A stretch of 64,000 nt of DNA, taken from the NCBI RefSeq assembly GCF_000215745.1, contig NC_015663.1, forward strand, positions 4,436,780-4,500,779. The letters are read 5' to 3'. This document shows, in pieces, positions 47,498 to 57,200 of this stretch. How positions within the stretch are numbered: position 1 is the first letter of the stretch; each line of letters begins with the position of its first letter. Made by a program: the position numbers and the translations under genes. The DNA is from Klebsiella aerogenes KCTC 2190. GTDB lineage: Bacteria; Pseudomonadota; Gammaproteobacteria; Enterobacterales; Enterobacteriaceae. The notes beneath the pieces were generated by a model, which made no database searches, had not been told where the DNA came from, and saw only the letters and a program-made list of their open reading frames with translations.

Positions 47498-47530
47498 CTC
47501 CGACAGTCATCAGTTTGATTGCTGTCGGAG
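47498..47530. other. Inverted repeat in the AT-rich junction before yedK
   Basis: Arms CTCCGACAG and CTGTCGGAG with a 15-base loop lie in the AT-rich stretch between the sapC break and the yedK-like gene. No T-run follows. It could be a terminator-like structure at the junction or part of a mobile-element end. Confidence 0.35.
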
Positions 47531-47587
47531 TTCCCTTCCTACTCCTCCACACATTCTATACTTTCAGTCTGCAAACTGGAGGTAACC

Positions 47588-48263
47588 ATGTGCGGACGCT
47601 TTGCTCAATCACAAACCCGTGAAGAGTACCTGGCTTATTTGGCTGAAGAGGCTGAGCGGGATATCGCTTATGACCCCGAACCAATCGGCCGGTACAACGT
47701 GTCGCCAGGGACAAAGGTTTTGCTCCTGAGCGAACGCGACGAACAACTGCATATCGATCCTGTCTTCTGGGGTTATGCGCCCGGGTGGTGGGATAAGGCT
47801 CCACTGATTAACGCGCGTGTTGAAACTGTGGCCACCAGCAGGATGTTTAAGGCGCTATGGCAACATGGCCGGGCGATCTGCTTTGCTGATGGGGGCTTCG
47901 AACGGAAGAAAGAAGGTGACAAGAAGCAACCCACTCTACTTTATCCATCGTGCCGATGGCCAGCCGATATTCATGGCAGCAATCGGAAGCACACCATTTG
48001 AACGTGGAGACGAAGCAGAAGGCTTTCTGATTGTCACCGCAGCAGCAGATAAAGGTCTGGTAGATATTCACGACCGCCGGCCGCTGGTACTTTCACCAGA
48101 AGCGGCCAGGGAATGGATGAGACAGGATATAGGAGGGAAAGAGGCTGAGGAGATATCCGTCGACGGCGCCGTGCCAGCCGACAAGTTTATCTGGCACGCA
48201 GTGACGCGCGCCGTAGGAAATGTGAAGAATCAGGGCGCCGAACTAATCGAGGCAGCACAATAA
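47588..48263 (+). pseudogene. yedK: SRAP-family protein YedK, frameshifted
   Basis: The HMCES/YedK family forms a thiazolidine crosslink with abasic sites in single-stranded DNA through Cys2. Here MCGRFAQSQTREEY, GRYNVSPGTKVLL and WGYAPGWWDKAPLINARVET are intact. Near 47935 the frame shifts; it continues one frame over as FIHRADGQPIFMAAIGSTPF through IWHAVTRAVGNVKNQGAEL. Before the shift, the usual DGWFEWKKEG reads DGGFERKKEG: two conserved Trp codons are changed. The catalytic Cys2 remains, but the protein would be truncated. A strong site (ACTGGAGGT) precedes the start. Confidence 0.85.
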
Positions 48264-48284
48264 CAGATAGAAGAGATCGAGCAC

Positions 48285-48308
48285 GTCCGCTACGAGCGAG
48301 GAGCGGAC
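48285..48308. repeat. 24-bp palindromic repeat, GAGCGA-loop type (single)
   Basis: Arms GTCCGCT and AGCGGAC around a ten-base loop ACGAGCGAGG. It lies 22 bases after the yedK pseudogene stop and is one of six units with the same 7-10-7 layout in this segment. Confidence 0.85.
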
Positions 48309-48381
48309 CTTTAAAAATAATATTTGATGGATTGAATGTTGGGAACTAAATGATTAGCATTTGCTCTTTCGGACAAAGAAA

Positions 48382-48999
48382 ATGACGGTTAACGATTCCC
48401 TCCTCGCATTCTCTCTCGCTGCACTGATACTTACCCTAACTCCCGGCCTCGATACCGCACTTATTCTGCGCACCGCTTGTGCCGAGGGCGGTAAAAAGGC
48501 ATTTCACGCTGCGCTTGGCATTGATGCCGGCTGTTTTGTATGGGGTGCGCTGATCGCGTTAGGTCTTGGTGCTCTTCTGGCGGTTTCAGAGATGGCATAC
48601 ACTGTTCTCAAAGTTTGTGGCGCGGTCTACCTGAGCTGGCTAGGCTTACAACTGCTGATACGTCCCCGATCATCTTTCAGTGATGGTGATGACAACAGTT
48701 CTCAGGGGAACTGGTTTATCAGAGGGATGCTGGGGAATGTGCTCAATCCTAAAATGGGTATTTTCTATGTCTCTTTTTTGCCGCAGTTCATACCTGCCGG
48801 TCACTCTCCTTTGATATGGACTTTTATCCTGGTCAGCATCCACGTTGCGATTGGGACTATATGGTCACTCACACTCATTCTATCCACGCAATTTGCGTCA
48901 GCCGTATTGAAGAAAAGCCACGTTGTCCAAATGATGGATAGAGCAACAGGCGGCTTGTTTCTATGCTTCGCGGCTAAACTTGCATTTAGCACGAGATAA
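48382..48999 (+). CDS. LysE/RhtB-family amino acid exporter
   Basis: A 205-residue membrane protein with six hydrophobic segments and the family start NDSLLAFSLAALILTLTPGLDT. Other family stretches are GIDAGCFVWGALIALGLGALL, YLSWLGLQLL and NVLNPKMGIFYVSFLPQFIP. Members export amino acids or homoserine lactones. The ATG at 48382 gives the normal length; an upstream TTG is open but has no site. It stands alone between repeat elements. Confidence 0.88.
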   Translation: MTVNDSLLAFSLAALILTLTPGLDTALILRTACAEGGKKAFHAALGIDAGCFVWGALIALGLGALLAVSEMAYTVLKVCGAVYLSWLGLQLLIRPRSSFSDGDDNSSQGNWFIRGMLGNVLNPKMGIFYVSFLPQFIPAGHSPLIWTFILVSIHVAIGTIWSLTLILSTQFASAVLKKSHVVQMMDRATGGLFLCFAAKLAFSTR

Positions 49000-49019
49000 G
49001 CCTTGGACTGGCTGTTAAC

Positions 49020-49085
49020 GTCCGCTCCTGGCACGAAGCGGACCGCCTAAAGCGTGGCAAGGTCCGCTCTGAGCGAAAAACGGAC
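49020..49085. repeat. 66-bp composite of two 24-bp palindromes
   Basis: First unit 49020-49043: arms GTCCGCT and AGCGGAC, loop CCTGGCACGA. Second unit 49062-49085: arms GTCCGCT and AACGGAC (one mismatch), loop CTGAGCGAAA. The starts are 42 bases apart, exactly as in the composite at 61771-61836. It lies 20 bases after the LysE-family gene. Confidence 0.88.
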
Positions 49086-49233
49086 CTTCAAATCCGAACC
49101 GGTTCGATTGATTAACCTTGGCTGTCAGTCAAGCCATCGTTAACATGAATCCGATCGAAAATTCCTTATCGCATTTTTTACAAATACGCAGTGTCAAGAA
49201 AGACAGATTCTGGCTCATGACAAGTAGAGTGGT

Positions 49234-50142
49234 TCATTTGTATAAAGAGACTTCGCCTTCAGGACGCGTTTTGAACCTGCGATGCATCCACAGGTATTGC
49301 TCAGGAGCACGGAGAATTTCATGCTCGATGATCTTATTCATATAAGCCGCTGCGGCGACCTTGTCTTCCCCTGGATAGCCTGACAACGGATTGCTGATAT
49401 ACATGTGATAACCTTTTTTATCGCTACGTCGAATCATGCTAAGTGTGATTAAGTGTGCACCAGCGAGCTTTGACAGAGCATACGTTCCGTTCGTCGTTGC
49501 TGCTTTTTTTACCGAGAAAAAAGGTGCAAAAACGCTTCCTTTAGACCCATAATCCTGGTCTGGTGCAAACCAAACGGCTTCACCAGCTTTTAGCGCATGA
49601 ACAAAACCAGATAAATTACGGCGATTAATCATAGCTTTATTTGAACGCATACGCCCTTTTGTCTGTACCCATTCCATTAATGGATCATTGTGTGGGCGAT
49701 ACGTTGCCATCATAGGATGACATAACCCCATTACCCTTCCACACAACTCAAGGGACATAAAATGAATCCCGACAACCATTACTCCTCTTGTCGCGCCGGT
49801 CAGGTTTTCAAGCCCTTCGACATCAAACCATTTTTTGACTCTCGCATCGCTCCAGAACCAGGCCATTCCTGTTTCCATCAGTCCCAGCCCAAGAGAAACA
49901 AAGTTTTTATTAACCATCTGGCTCCGGGCAAACGGTGTCATCTCGGGGAAGCACAGTTCGATATTTCTAATCGCAATTCCTTCCCGACGTTTCAGAAAGG
50001 GTCTGGATATTTTTCCAAGGCCAGAACCCAGAATATGTAAAACCGGGTAAGGAAGCTGAACGAGAAGCCACAGCAGACCCAAACCAGACCAGGTAAGCCA
50101 GTGGCGAGGATGAAGTAAATTATGAGTAAACGTCTGTGCCAT
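49234..50142 (-). CDS. lpxP: LpxP-like lipid A palmitoleoyl acyltransferase
   Basis: A 302-residue inner-membrane acyltransferase of the LpxL/LpxM/LpxP family. One N-terminal membrane segment is followed by the catalytic HX4E motif (His127 and Glu132 in GIHFMSLEL). Stretches such as KWFDVEGLENL, MGLCHPMMATYRPHND and VWFAPDQDYG are closer to cold-inducible LpxP than to housekeeping LpxL. LpxP adds palmitoleate in place of laurate to lipid A at low temperature. It is not in its usual chromosomal setting: it stands among accessory genes and probably supplements a resident lpxL. Confidence 0.87.
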   Translation of the reverse strand: MAQTFTHNLLHPRHWLTWSGLGLLWLLVQLPYPVLHILGSGLGKISRPFLKRREGIAIRNIELCFPEMTPFARSQMVNKNFVSLGLGLMETGMAWFWSDARVKKWFDVEGLENLTGATRGVMVVGIHFMSLELCGRVMGLCHPMMATYRPHNDPLMEWVQTKGRMRSNKAMINRRNLSGFVHALKAGEAVWFAPDQDYGSKGSVFAPFFSVKKAATTNGTYALSKLAGAHLITLSMIRRSDKKGYHMYISNPLSGYPGEDKVAAAAYMNKIIEHEILRAPEQYLWMHRRFKTRPEGEVSLYK

Positions 50143-50343
50143 AAATTTCCTTAATGCTAATGAAGGTTATAACGCAAAAGGAAAACAATGAGGCAATTCG
50201 TCTTTAGCGATACATTTTGTTTTAGACAATTTAAACCCATCTAAATTCAGAGAAAATTATTTTGAAATGCCTGGTAAAGGATTTAAAGAGCCAGAATGAA
50301 TTGTAAGCCAGCAAATTTATTCTGTTATAAATCCATGGTTTTA

Positions 50344-50616
50344 TCATTGATACTCAAGAAATTGTCTTCTTGATTCATCATCATCAAGGTACTCAAAAGA
50401 AAGAAGCCGAATTTTGGTAAGTTTATAAAACCACTCGCAATCGTTTCGTTGAATATTTTCGCCTGGTTTGAAACATATCCCTGAAGCCACCCGGATAATC
50501 GCATATTTACCATTACTAAACCTGACCCGGTGAATACAGAAAGGTTGGCCAGCCTGTCCGTGACAGCTGTTCGACAGGATATGCCCTTCAATAAAAACAG
50601 ATTTTTTAGATTTCAT
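50344..50616 (-). CDS. Small hypothetical protein
   Basis: A 90-residue soluble protein, not recognised. The start giving MKSKKSVFIEGHIL has a GAGGG site seven bases upstream; an ATG two codons earlier would sit on top of that site. It contains CIHRVRFSNGKYAIIRVASG, suggesting a small beta-barrel, and an acidic C-terminus. It lies between lpxP and a zinc-ribbon gene on the same strand. Confidence 0.6.
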   Translation of the reverse strand: MKSKKSVFIEGHILSNSCHGQAGQPFCIHRVRFSNGKYAIIRVASGICFKPGENIQRNDCEWFYKLTKIRLLSFEYLDDDESRRQFLEYQ

Positions 50617-50695
50617 TATCATACCCTCGACAACTGCAGTACAGGAGAAATGTTGTCATTTCCCGACATCACGGTCGTTAAGTGGCAGAAGCTGA

Positions 50696-50872
50696 TCAGC
50701 CGCCGATACACCAGCATTCTGAAGGCCTGAACAACAGTCCGCAGGCAGGGCACTCAAGAACCGCATCTTTTCTTAGTTTACCTGCTTTCTGATCGGCTCT
50801 GTGTGCGCATACCGGGCAGGCAACATGAACCGGTCTTTCTTTAAAATACCTGAGCCCATTTGTATAAGACAT
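50696..50872 (-). CDS. YnfU-like zinc-ribbon protein, copy 1
   Basis: A 58-residue protein starting MSYTNGLRYFK with two CPxC knuckles: VACPVCAHRADQKAGKLRK and LECPACGLLFRP. This is the YnfU family layout of a tiny treble-clef or ribbon zinc protein. The frame is open 20 codons upstream, but these encode an implausible hydrophobic start. A second member lies at 60017-60187, on the far side of the glucan synthase. The function is unknown. Confidence 0.72.
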   Translation of the reverse strand: MSYTNGLRYFKERPVHVACPVCAHRADQKAGKLRKDAVLECPACGLLFRPSECWCIGG

Positions 50873-50994
50873 AAATAATTCTCTGAGGAATATAGTAGTT
50901 ATTATACGCTTTAATATAAAAATAACTGGCATAAGTTATGTTAAGTTGTGTCTGAATCAGGATATCAGATATTGAAAATTGAACGTCTCATTTA

Positions 50995-51003
50995 TGGTAT
51001 ACT
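50995..51003 (+). promoter_or_regulatory. Extended -10 promoter for the AriR-like gene
   Basis: TGGTATACT matches an extended -10 element (TGN-TATAAT with one change). Transcription from it would start near 51010 and lead directly to the ATG at 51026. This supports the shorter protein rather than a start at 50948. Confidence 0.55.
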
Positions 51004-51025
51004 ACCCTTCCGTGAGAAATTTAAG

Positions 51026-51259
51026 ATGAAATCAGAAGACACCCTTGACTGGTATCCGGCACAACTACCGCCTGTGAAAATTATTCTTGGCGAAGCCGTG
51101 CTGGCTGTGGGTAAACAGGGCCGACCGATTAATACCCGCACCTTGCTGGAATACCTTCAGGTCATGCAGGACAAACAAAAAAGGCGGGATGACAAAATCG
51201 CCATGCAGACTGCGATTGATGTTCTCAGGGATAATCAGCGCATTAACGGCAGACGTTAA
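51026..51259 (+). CDS. AriR/YmgB-type small regulatory connector
   Basis: A 77-residue protein starting MKSEDTLDWYP, with the helical core ILGEAVLAVGKQGRPINTRTLLEYLQVM. Length and the GEAV...G-INTRTLL pattern resemble the YcgZ/YmgA/AriR family of small proteins that act on the Rcs phosphorelay and biofilm matrix in E. coli, a group induced by cold and blue light. The similarity is in the core only, so this assignment is moderate. It converges on the glucan synthase gene with a 19-base gap. Confidence 0.55.
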   Translation: MKSEDTLDWYPAQLPPVKIILGEAVLAVGKQGRPINTRTLLEYLQVMQDKQKRRDDKIAMQTAIDVLRDNQRINGRR

Positions 51260-51278
51260 TGCACCTCCGGGATCAGTG

Positions 51279-54200
51279 TCAGTTCTGAATGATCTCAACC
51301 GTATGGTTTTGTCCATCATCCTTCAGCGGTATTCTGTCATCAGGGAGGAGAACACCATCCAGCGTCACGCAATATTCTGCATCGCCGCGTGAAACACTAA
51401 TCTGATAATGGCTTTCACCATATTGATATGCCATAGAAAAAGACGACCACTCATCCGGTAACCTGGCATGAACACTAAAGTCAGTGCCGGAACGTTTTAT
51501 CCCCAGTAATTCCTCGGTAAGTAAACGCCAGGCCCAGCCTGCGGAACCGGTATACCAGCTCCACCCTGCACGTCCGGTATGGGGAGCGACGCTGTAGACA
51601 TCAGCACTCATGACATAAGGCTCAGCTTTATAAATCCCGACAGAGTCCGCATTCAGGGTATGATTTATAGGGCTGAGCATTGACCAGAGTTGCCAGGCTC
51701 GTTCGGTATTCCCCATTCGGGCAAAGGCCATCACTGCCCAGATGGCGCCATGCGTATACTGCCCTCCGTTTTCCCGCACGCCGGGCAGGTACCCCTGTAT
51801 GTAGCCCGGATTTGGACCGTGTCCGTCGAAAGGAGGCGTTAACAGTTTGATCAGCCCTCCTTCGTTATCCACAAGGTGCTTATCCAGCGCCTGCATGGCC
51901 TTTGCGCACCGTCCCGGGCTCGCGGCGCCGGACAATACAGACCAGCTCTGCGCAATCGCATCAATCCGGCAGTCCTGTGAGGTTTTCGATCCCAGGGGAG
52001 TACCATCGTCAAAATACCCGCGCCGGTACCATTCCCCATCCCAGGCGTGGGCTTCGAGATTACTTTGCAGGCGCAGAGCCTGTGAACGGCACATCGCGGC
52101 GACGCTTTCATCCAGCCTGCGCTCCGCCAGCGCTGCAAACCGCTGCAAAATGTCGTACAGGAAGAAGCCCAGCCAGACGCTTTCACCTTTGCCTTCGATA
52201 CCCACCCGGTTCATCCCGTCATTCCAGTCACCAGCCCCCATCAGCGGCAGGCCATGCTCCCCGAAGCGAAGTCCATAGTGAATAGCTTTGACGCAGTGTA
52301 ACCAGAGTGTCTCTTCGGTGCCGCTGATGACCGGCGTGTCATAGACAGACTCTTCACCTGGCTGAAGCGAGCGTCCCTCCAGATAAGGAATGCGTATTTC
52401 CAGTGCATCCATATCCCCCGTCGTTTCAACATAGTGGCAAACAGCAAGCGGCAGCCAAAGATAGTCATCGGAACAGCGGGTACGCACACCGTTGCCGTGT
52501 GGCGGGTGCCACCAGTGCTGCACATCCCCCTCGATAAACTGCCGTGATGCACAGAGTATTATCTGTTCACGCATCCGGTTCGGAGCAGCGTGGCTCAGAG
52601 CCAGCGTATCCTGCAGCTGATCGCGAAAACCAAATGCCCCCCCAGACTGATAGTAGCCACTCCGGGCCATAAGACGGCAGGCGACCGTCTGATACAACAG
52701 CCAGCCATTAACCAGTAAATTTACTGACGTGTCGGGGGTGTTAACTACGATTTTATCGAGCACATTGTGCCAGTGATTATGAATCCGGTTCAGCTCCTGG
52801 CGGACCGTATCCTCGTTCATGTAGCGGGCCAGCGTCTCCTGAGCACAAACATCATTCTCCTCTGCGCCGAGGATAAAAATAAACGTCCTCTGGTCCCCGT
52901 CAATTAATGTAACCGCCGATTGCACCGCTCCGCAGGGATCCAGACCGGCCCCCGTCTTACCAGAAAGCTTTTGCAGTTTCATGGCCGAAGGGGCGTGAAG
53001 GGAACCATTACGGCCAATAAACTCCCGGCGGTCCCCTGTCAGAGAACAGTCATTACCGCTGACGGCAAAAAATGCAGTTCGGCCGCCACCATTATCACCA
53101 TAAAAGTTATTCGCAAGCACCCCGCAGCCGCCGGGCGTTCTGGCCACATGTGTCACAATGTGAGGGGCTGAGCGCGTTCGTGTTTCTCCGAGCGTCCACT
53201 CTACATAGCCTGTGACGGAAAGTTGACGTGTCCGTCCCGAAGAGTTACTGAGCGTCAGGAGCACCAGTTTAACCGGATCCGCTTCGGCAACCAGGACCGT
53301 CAACTCGCTGTCTATACCATTCTCACGATGGGCAAAAACGCTGTAGCCAAAACCATGGCGGGTCAGGTAATCACCGTGTCCGCGAACAGGTAAAGCCGTC
53401 GGCGACCAGCACTCCCCGCTCTCTTCATCGCGCAGGTAAAATGCCTCGCCGTTGCGATCGCTCACCGGATCGTTCTCCCACGGCGTCAACCGGTATTCAT
53501 GGGCATTCTCATACCAGGTATAGGCCTGCCCTGCCTCTGAGATCACGCTGCCAAAACGGGAATTTGCCAGTATGTTCGACCAGGGAGCCGGTGTAAGCGC
53601 ATTTTCCCGAAGGACGATCTGATACTCCCGCCCATCCTGAGAAAATCCACCGTACCCATTGAAATGGCATAACTGACTGGTATCAGGGATCCAGTCCGTA
53701 TGTTGATTACGCTCGCGCACAGCACGCGGAATGAATGCCCTTGCCGGCGATTTCAGGGTATGAATACGCTGGTTAAGCTGCTCAATAATACCCCCTGCGC
53801 GATCATCAAGATACAGACAGGCCACGCTCATCAAAAGCAACTTATCCTCAGCGGAGAGATGCTCACCGTTGCGGACAAAAAGCCCGCCCTTTTTATCCAG
53901 CAGACTGGCTTCAGACCCGGCATATATTAACTCCATAATCTGATTTTGTAATCCCTGCTGGTAGCCGCCGGGGCTGTTATTCAGGATAACCAAATCAACA
54001 TTCAGCCCTTTCTGTCTCCAGTAACGGTGTGCCTGAATCAGTGTGGTCACTGAGGTGATACTTTCCTCGCTGGTTATACTCAGCAGCACTATCGGCAGAT
54101 CCCCTGAAATTGCCCAGCCCCACAGTCCGGACTGGCCACGCCGGTTGCGGCCGATCGCCTGGCCTTCGGCGCGCAGCTCCTGGACAGGGTAAAGCACAGC

Positions 54201-57200
54201 GCTGGCGAGACAATTGAACAACGTGGCATCATCTTCACTGGCGTTCATCTGGCGCAGTACCACCAGACTGTGAGACCAGGCCAGTTCAAAGACGCGATCG
54301 GCGATAGGGTAATCGCGATATTTCTCCAGCAACGCCAGGCTCTGCTGACGGGTCTCGCTGATGCCATAAATGATATCAATCGTAACCGGCTGCCCCGGCT
54401 GCAGAATGATTGCGTTGCGAATTGCCAGTATCGGATCCAGCACCGAGCCCGACGTGTTGCTTAGCATCCCTCCCGTCTCTATTGCCTGGGCATTCGCAGG
54501 GTTTCTGCCACGTCCAATAAACCTTGCCCTGTCCGTTTCAAACGACACGTTATGTCGGTTATCGCCGTGCACCACCATCATGTGAAACAGGCAAGGACAC
54601 GGTTCATCCGGTGAGCGCGGGCGCCGGTGGCAAAGAATAGCGTCACGCTCAGGAGCCAGCTCAGTCTGAATAAACAAATTGCTGAATGCCGGGTGTGCCA
54701 GATCGCTGGCATCAGATGCCAGTACCACTTCAGCATAGGTTGTCAGCTCCAGAGAGCGAGGCTTGCGACCACGATGAATCAGTGTGAGCCGTCGCAATTC
54801 AACATCATCCTCCGGAGAGATCACCACCTGAGTTTTGACGCTGAGTCCCCCTAAGCTGCGTCTGAATTCTGCCCCCGCATCGGTGAACAACACTTCCTCG
54901 TCTTGTCCGCTGGTGTAGCCTGTTGGTTGCCAGGTATTGCTCCACACATCTCCCGTCTGGGTATCGCGGATGTAGCAGAATGCTCCCCAGTTATCACGGG
55001 TGGTATCACTGCGCCAGCGCGTTAGTGCAATATCATTCCAGCGACTGTAACCACCGCCGCCCGCGGTCAACATCAGATGATAATGGCCGTTGGACAGGAG
55101 CTGAATATCCGGGGCGGGGGTATCCACGCTATAGAAAATACGGGGTTCATAGCGAACGGGTTTGACCATGCCCTCATGAGATTCAAAATGACGGCGCGGA
55201 CTGTACAGATCGACCGCATCCGGCACGCGCTCCTGTAACAGCAGACTCGCTGACCGGAATACCGTGCTGGACATAAAGCGTTCAGTCATGGGGGCGTCAA
55301 GCAGCACATGAGCCAGCGCCTGAAATGCCATACCCTGGTGATGCGCCATCCAGGACTGTACCACCGCATAGAGCTGACCGGTTGCAAGACGTGAGGGGGT
55401 ATAGTCCAGCGCTTCATAAAAACCGTATTCTCCGCGTGCACCATTTTTTTGCAGCCTGAACAGGTTCTCACAGGCTCTCTGTGGGGAAACCATCAGCGCC
55501 AGCAGCGTGGCGTAAGGAGCAACAACCATGTCATCGGCAAGTCCCCTGCGCAGACCGAGCCCCGGTACGCCAAATGCCTGATACTGATAATTATGCTGAA
55601 CATCAAAAGCATGATAGCCAGACTCTGAAACACCCCATGGTACCCCGCGTTCTTTCCCCCAGTGAATCTGGCGCATAACCGCCGACTGACTCATTTCATC
55701 GAGCAGGCTGCCGGGCCAGGTGGGCATGACCAGATTCGGCATCAGATATTCAAACATGGATCCGCTCCATGACATCAGGGCAGTTTCATTATCAATCGTG
55801 GTAAACAATCGACCCAGCGCGTACCAGCTTTTAAGAGGCAGCTGATTAGTCGCAATGGCAAGAAAACTGGTCAGGCGGATTTCAGACGGCAGGAGATCGT
55901 AGTGGCTCTTGTCAGGCATATTGGTGTCACAGTTATAACCGACGCTGAGCAGACTGGTTGCTTCACTGTACAGAAAGGCGAAATCCATCCGGGCATGCTC
56001 ATCCAGCCGCTGTTCCAGCTCGGTGATAATATTGAGTCGCATTCGGGCCTGCTCCGCCACTGACGCCGGAGCCATTCCTGTACCGGTTAATGTCGGACGG
56101 GCAAGCTCGCTCAGCGTCGGCAGCGTCTGTTCATTCCAGGATGCAGGCAACCAGCCAAGCAACAGAGACCACTCATGGCAAAGCTGAACCAGTTGATGCT
56201 CCAGATGTCCAGCCCAGCGCATCTGAAGAGGAGACCCCTGATGACATGCGCTGGTCAGATGGTTGCACTGGGTGCGCATGCTTTTCAGTTCGCTGAAAAG
56301 CGCCTGCGGAGAGAGCGACACCGCGTTCAGGCAATGCTTGCGCAGCAGTCTCAGGCTGTCAGGTGGGTTCTTACCCCACTGTTTTTCCAGAATATCCAGC
56401 GTATCGTTCAGTCCTGCCAGTATCTGTTGGTTGCTTAAAACAGGCTGATGACGCATGGCGGACAGACCTGCACGCAGGGTCAATAAATGCCCGGCCATAT
56501 TACCGCTGTCGACGCTGGAGATATAGCGTGGACTTAGGGGGACCAGCGTACGGGTGTCATACCAGTTGTAGAGATGGCCCCGGTAGTGCTCCATTTTATC
56601 CATCGTGTCGAGCGTGAGCGACACGCGCCGGAGCACCTCTCCGCCAGGCAGGTAGCCAAAGTCCCATGCCGTCAGGTTAGCCATAAGTGAAAGACCAATA
56701 TTGGTAGGAGAAGTTCGGTGTGCCACCGTCGGTTGTGGCATTTCCTGATAATTATCAGGCGGAAGCCAGTTCTCTTTTGCTGTGGCAAATGTTTCAAAAA
56801 AAGCCCAGATTTCACGGCTTGTCTGGCGTAACAGCTGTTTTTGTTCCTGGTTAGGCGAAAAAACCTTACGCACGGGCTGGCGACTCAGCCAGCTCATCAG
56901 CAGTGGTGCCACACACCATACCAAACCGATCGGTAACGCAATCCCCAGCAGCTGTGGGGCAAATTGTCCGGTCAGTATTGTCAGCGCCACGCCACCGGCA
57001 ACGTTCAGCCACATCGCCTGATAAAAACGTGCAACAGTGGGTCTGGCCTGACTGCTGTCCTGGCTGTGGCTGACCCACTGGCTGAGGTGACGCCTGCTTA
57101 TCCCCAGTCGCCATAGCGTCACGGCGATCGCTTTCAGCGAATATCCGGCTTCGTGCGGCAGTATCGCAAAATTAAGGCTGATACCTGACAGACGCTTTAG

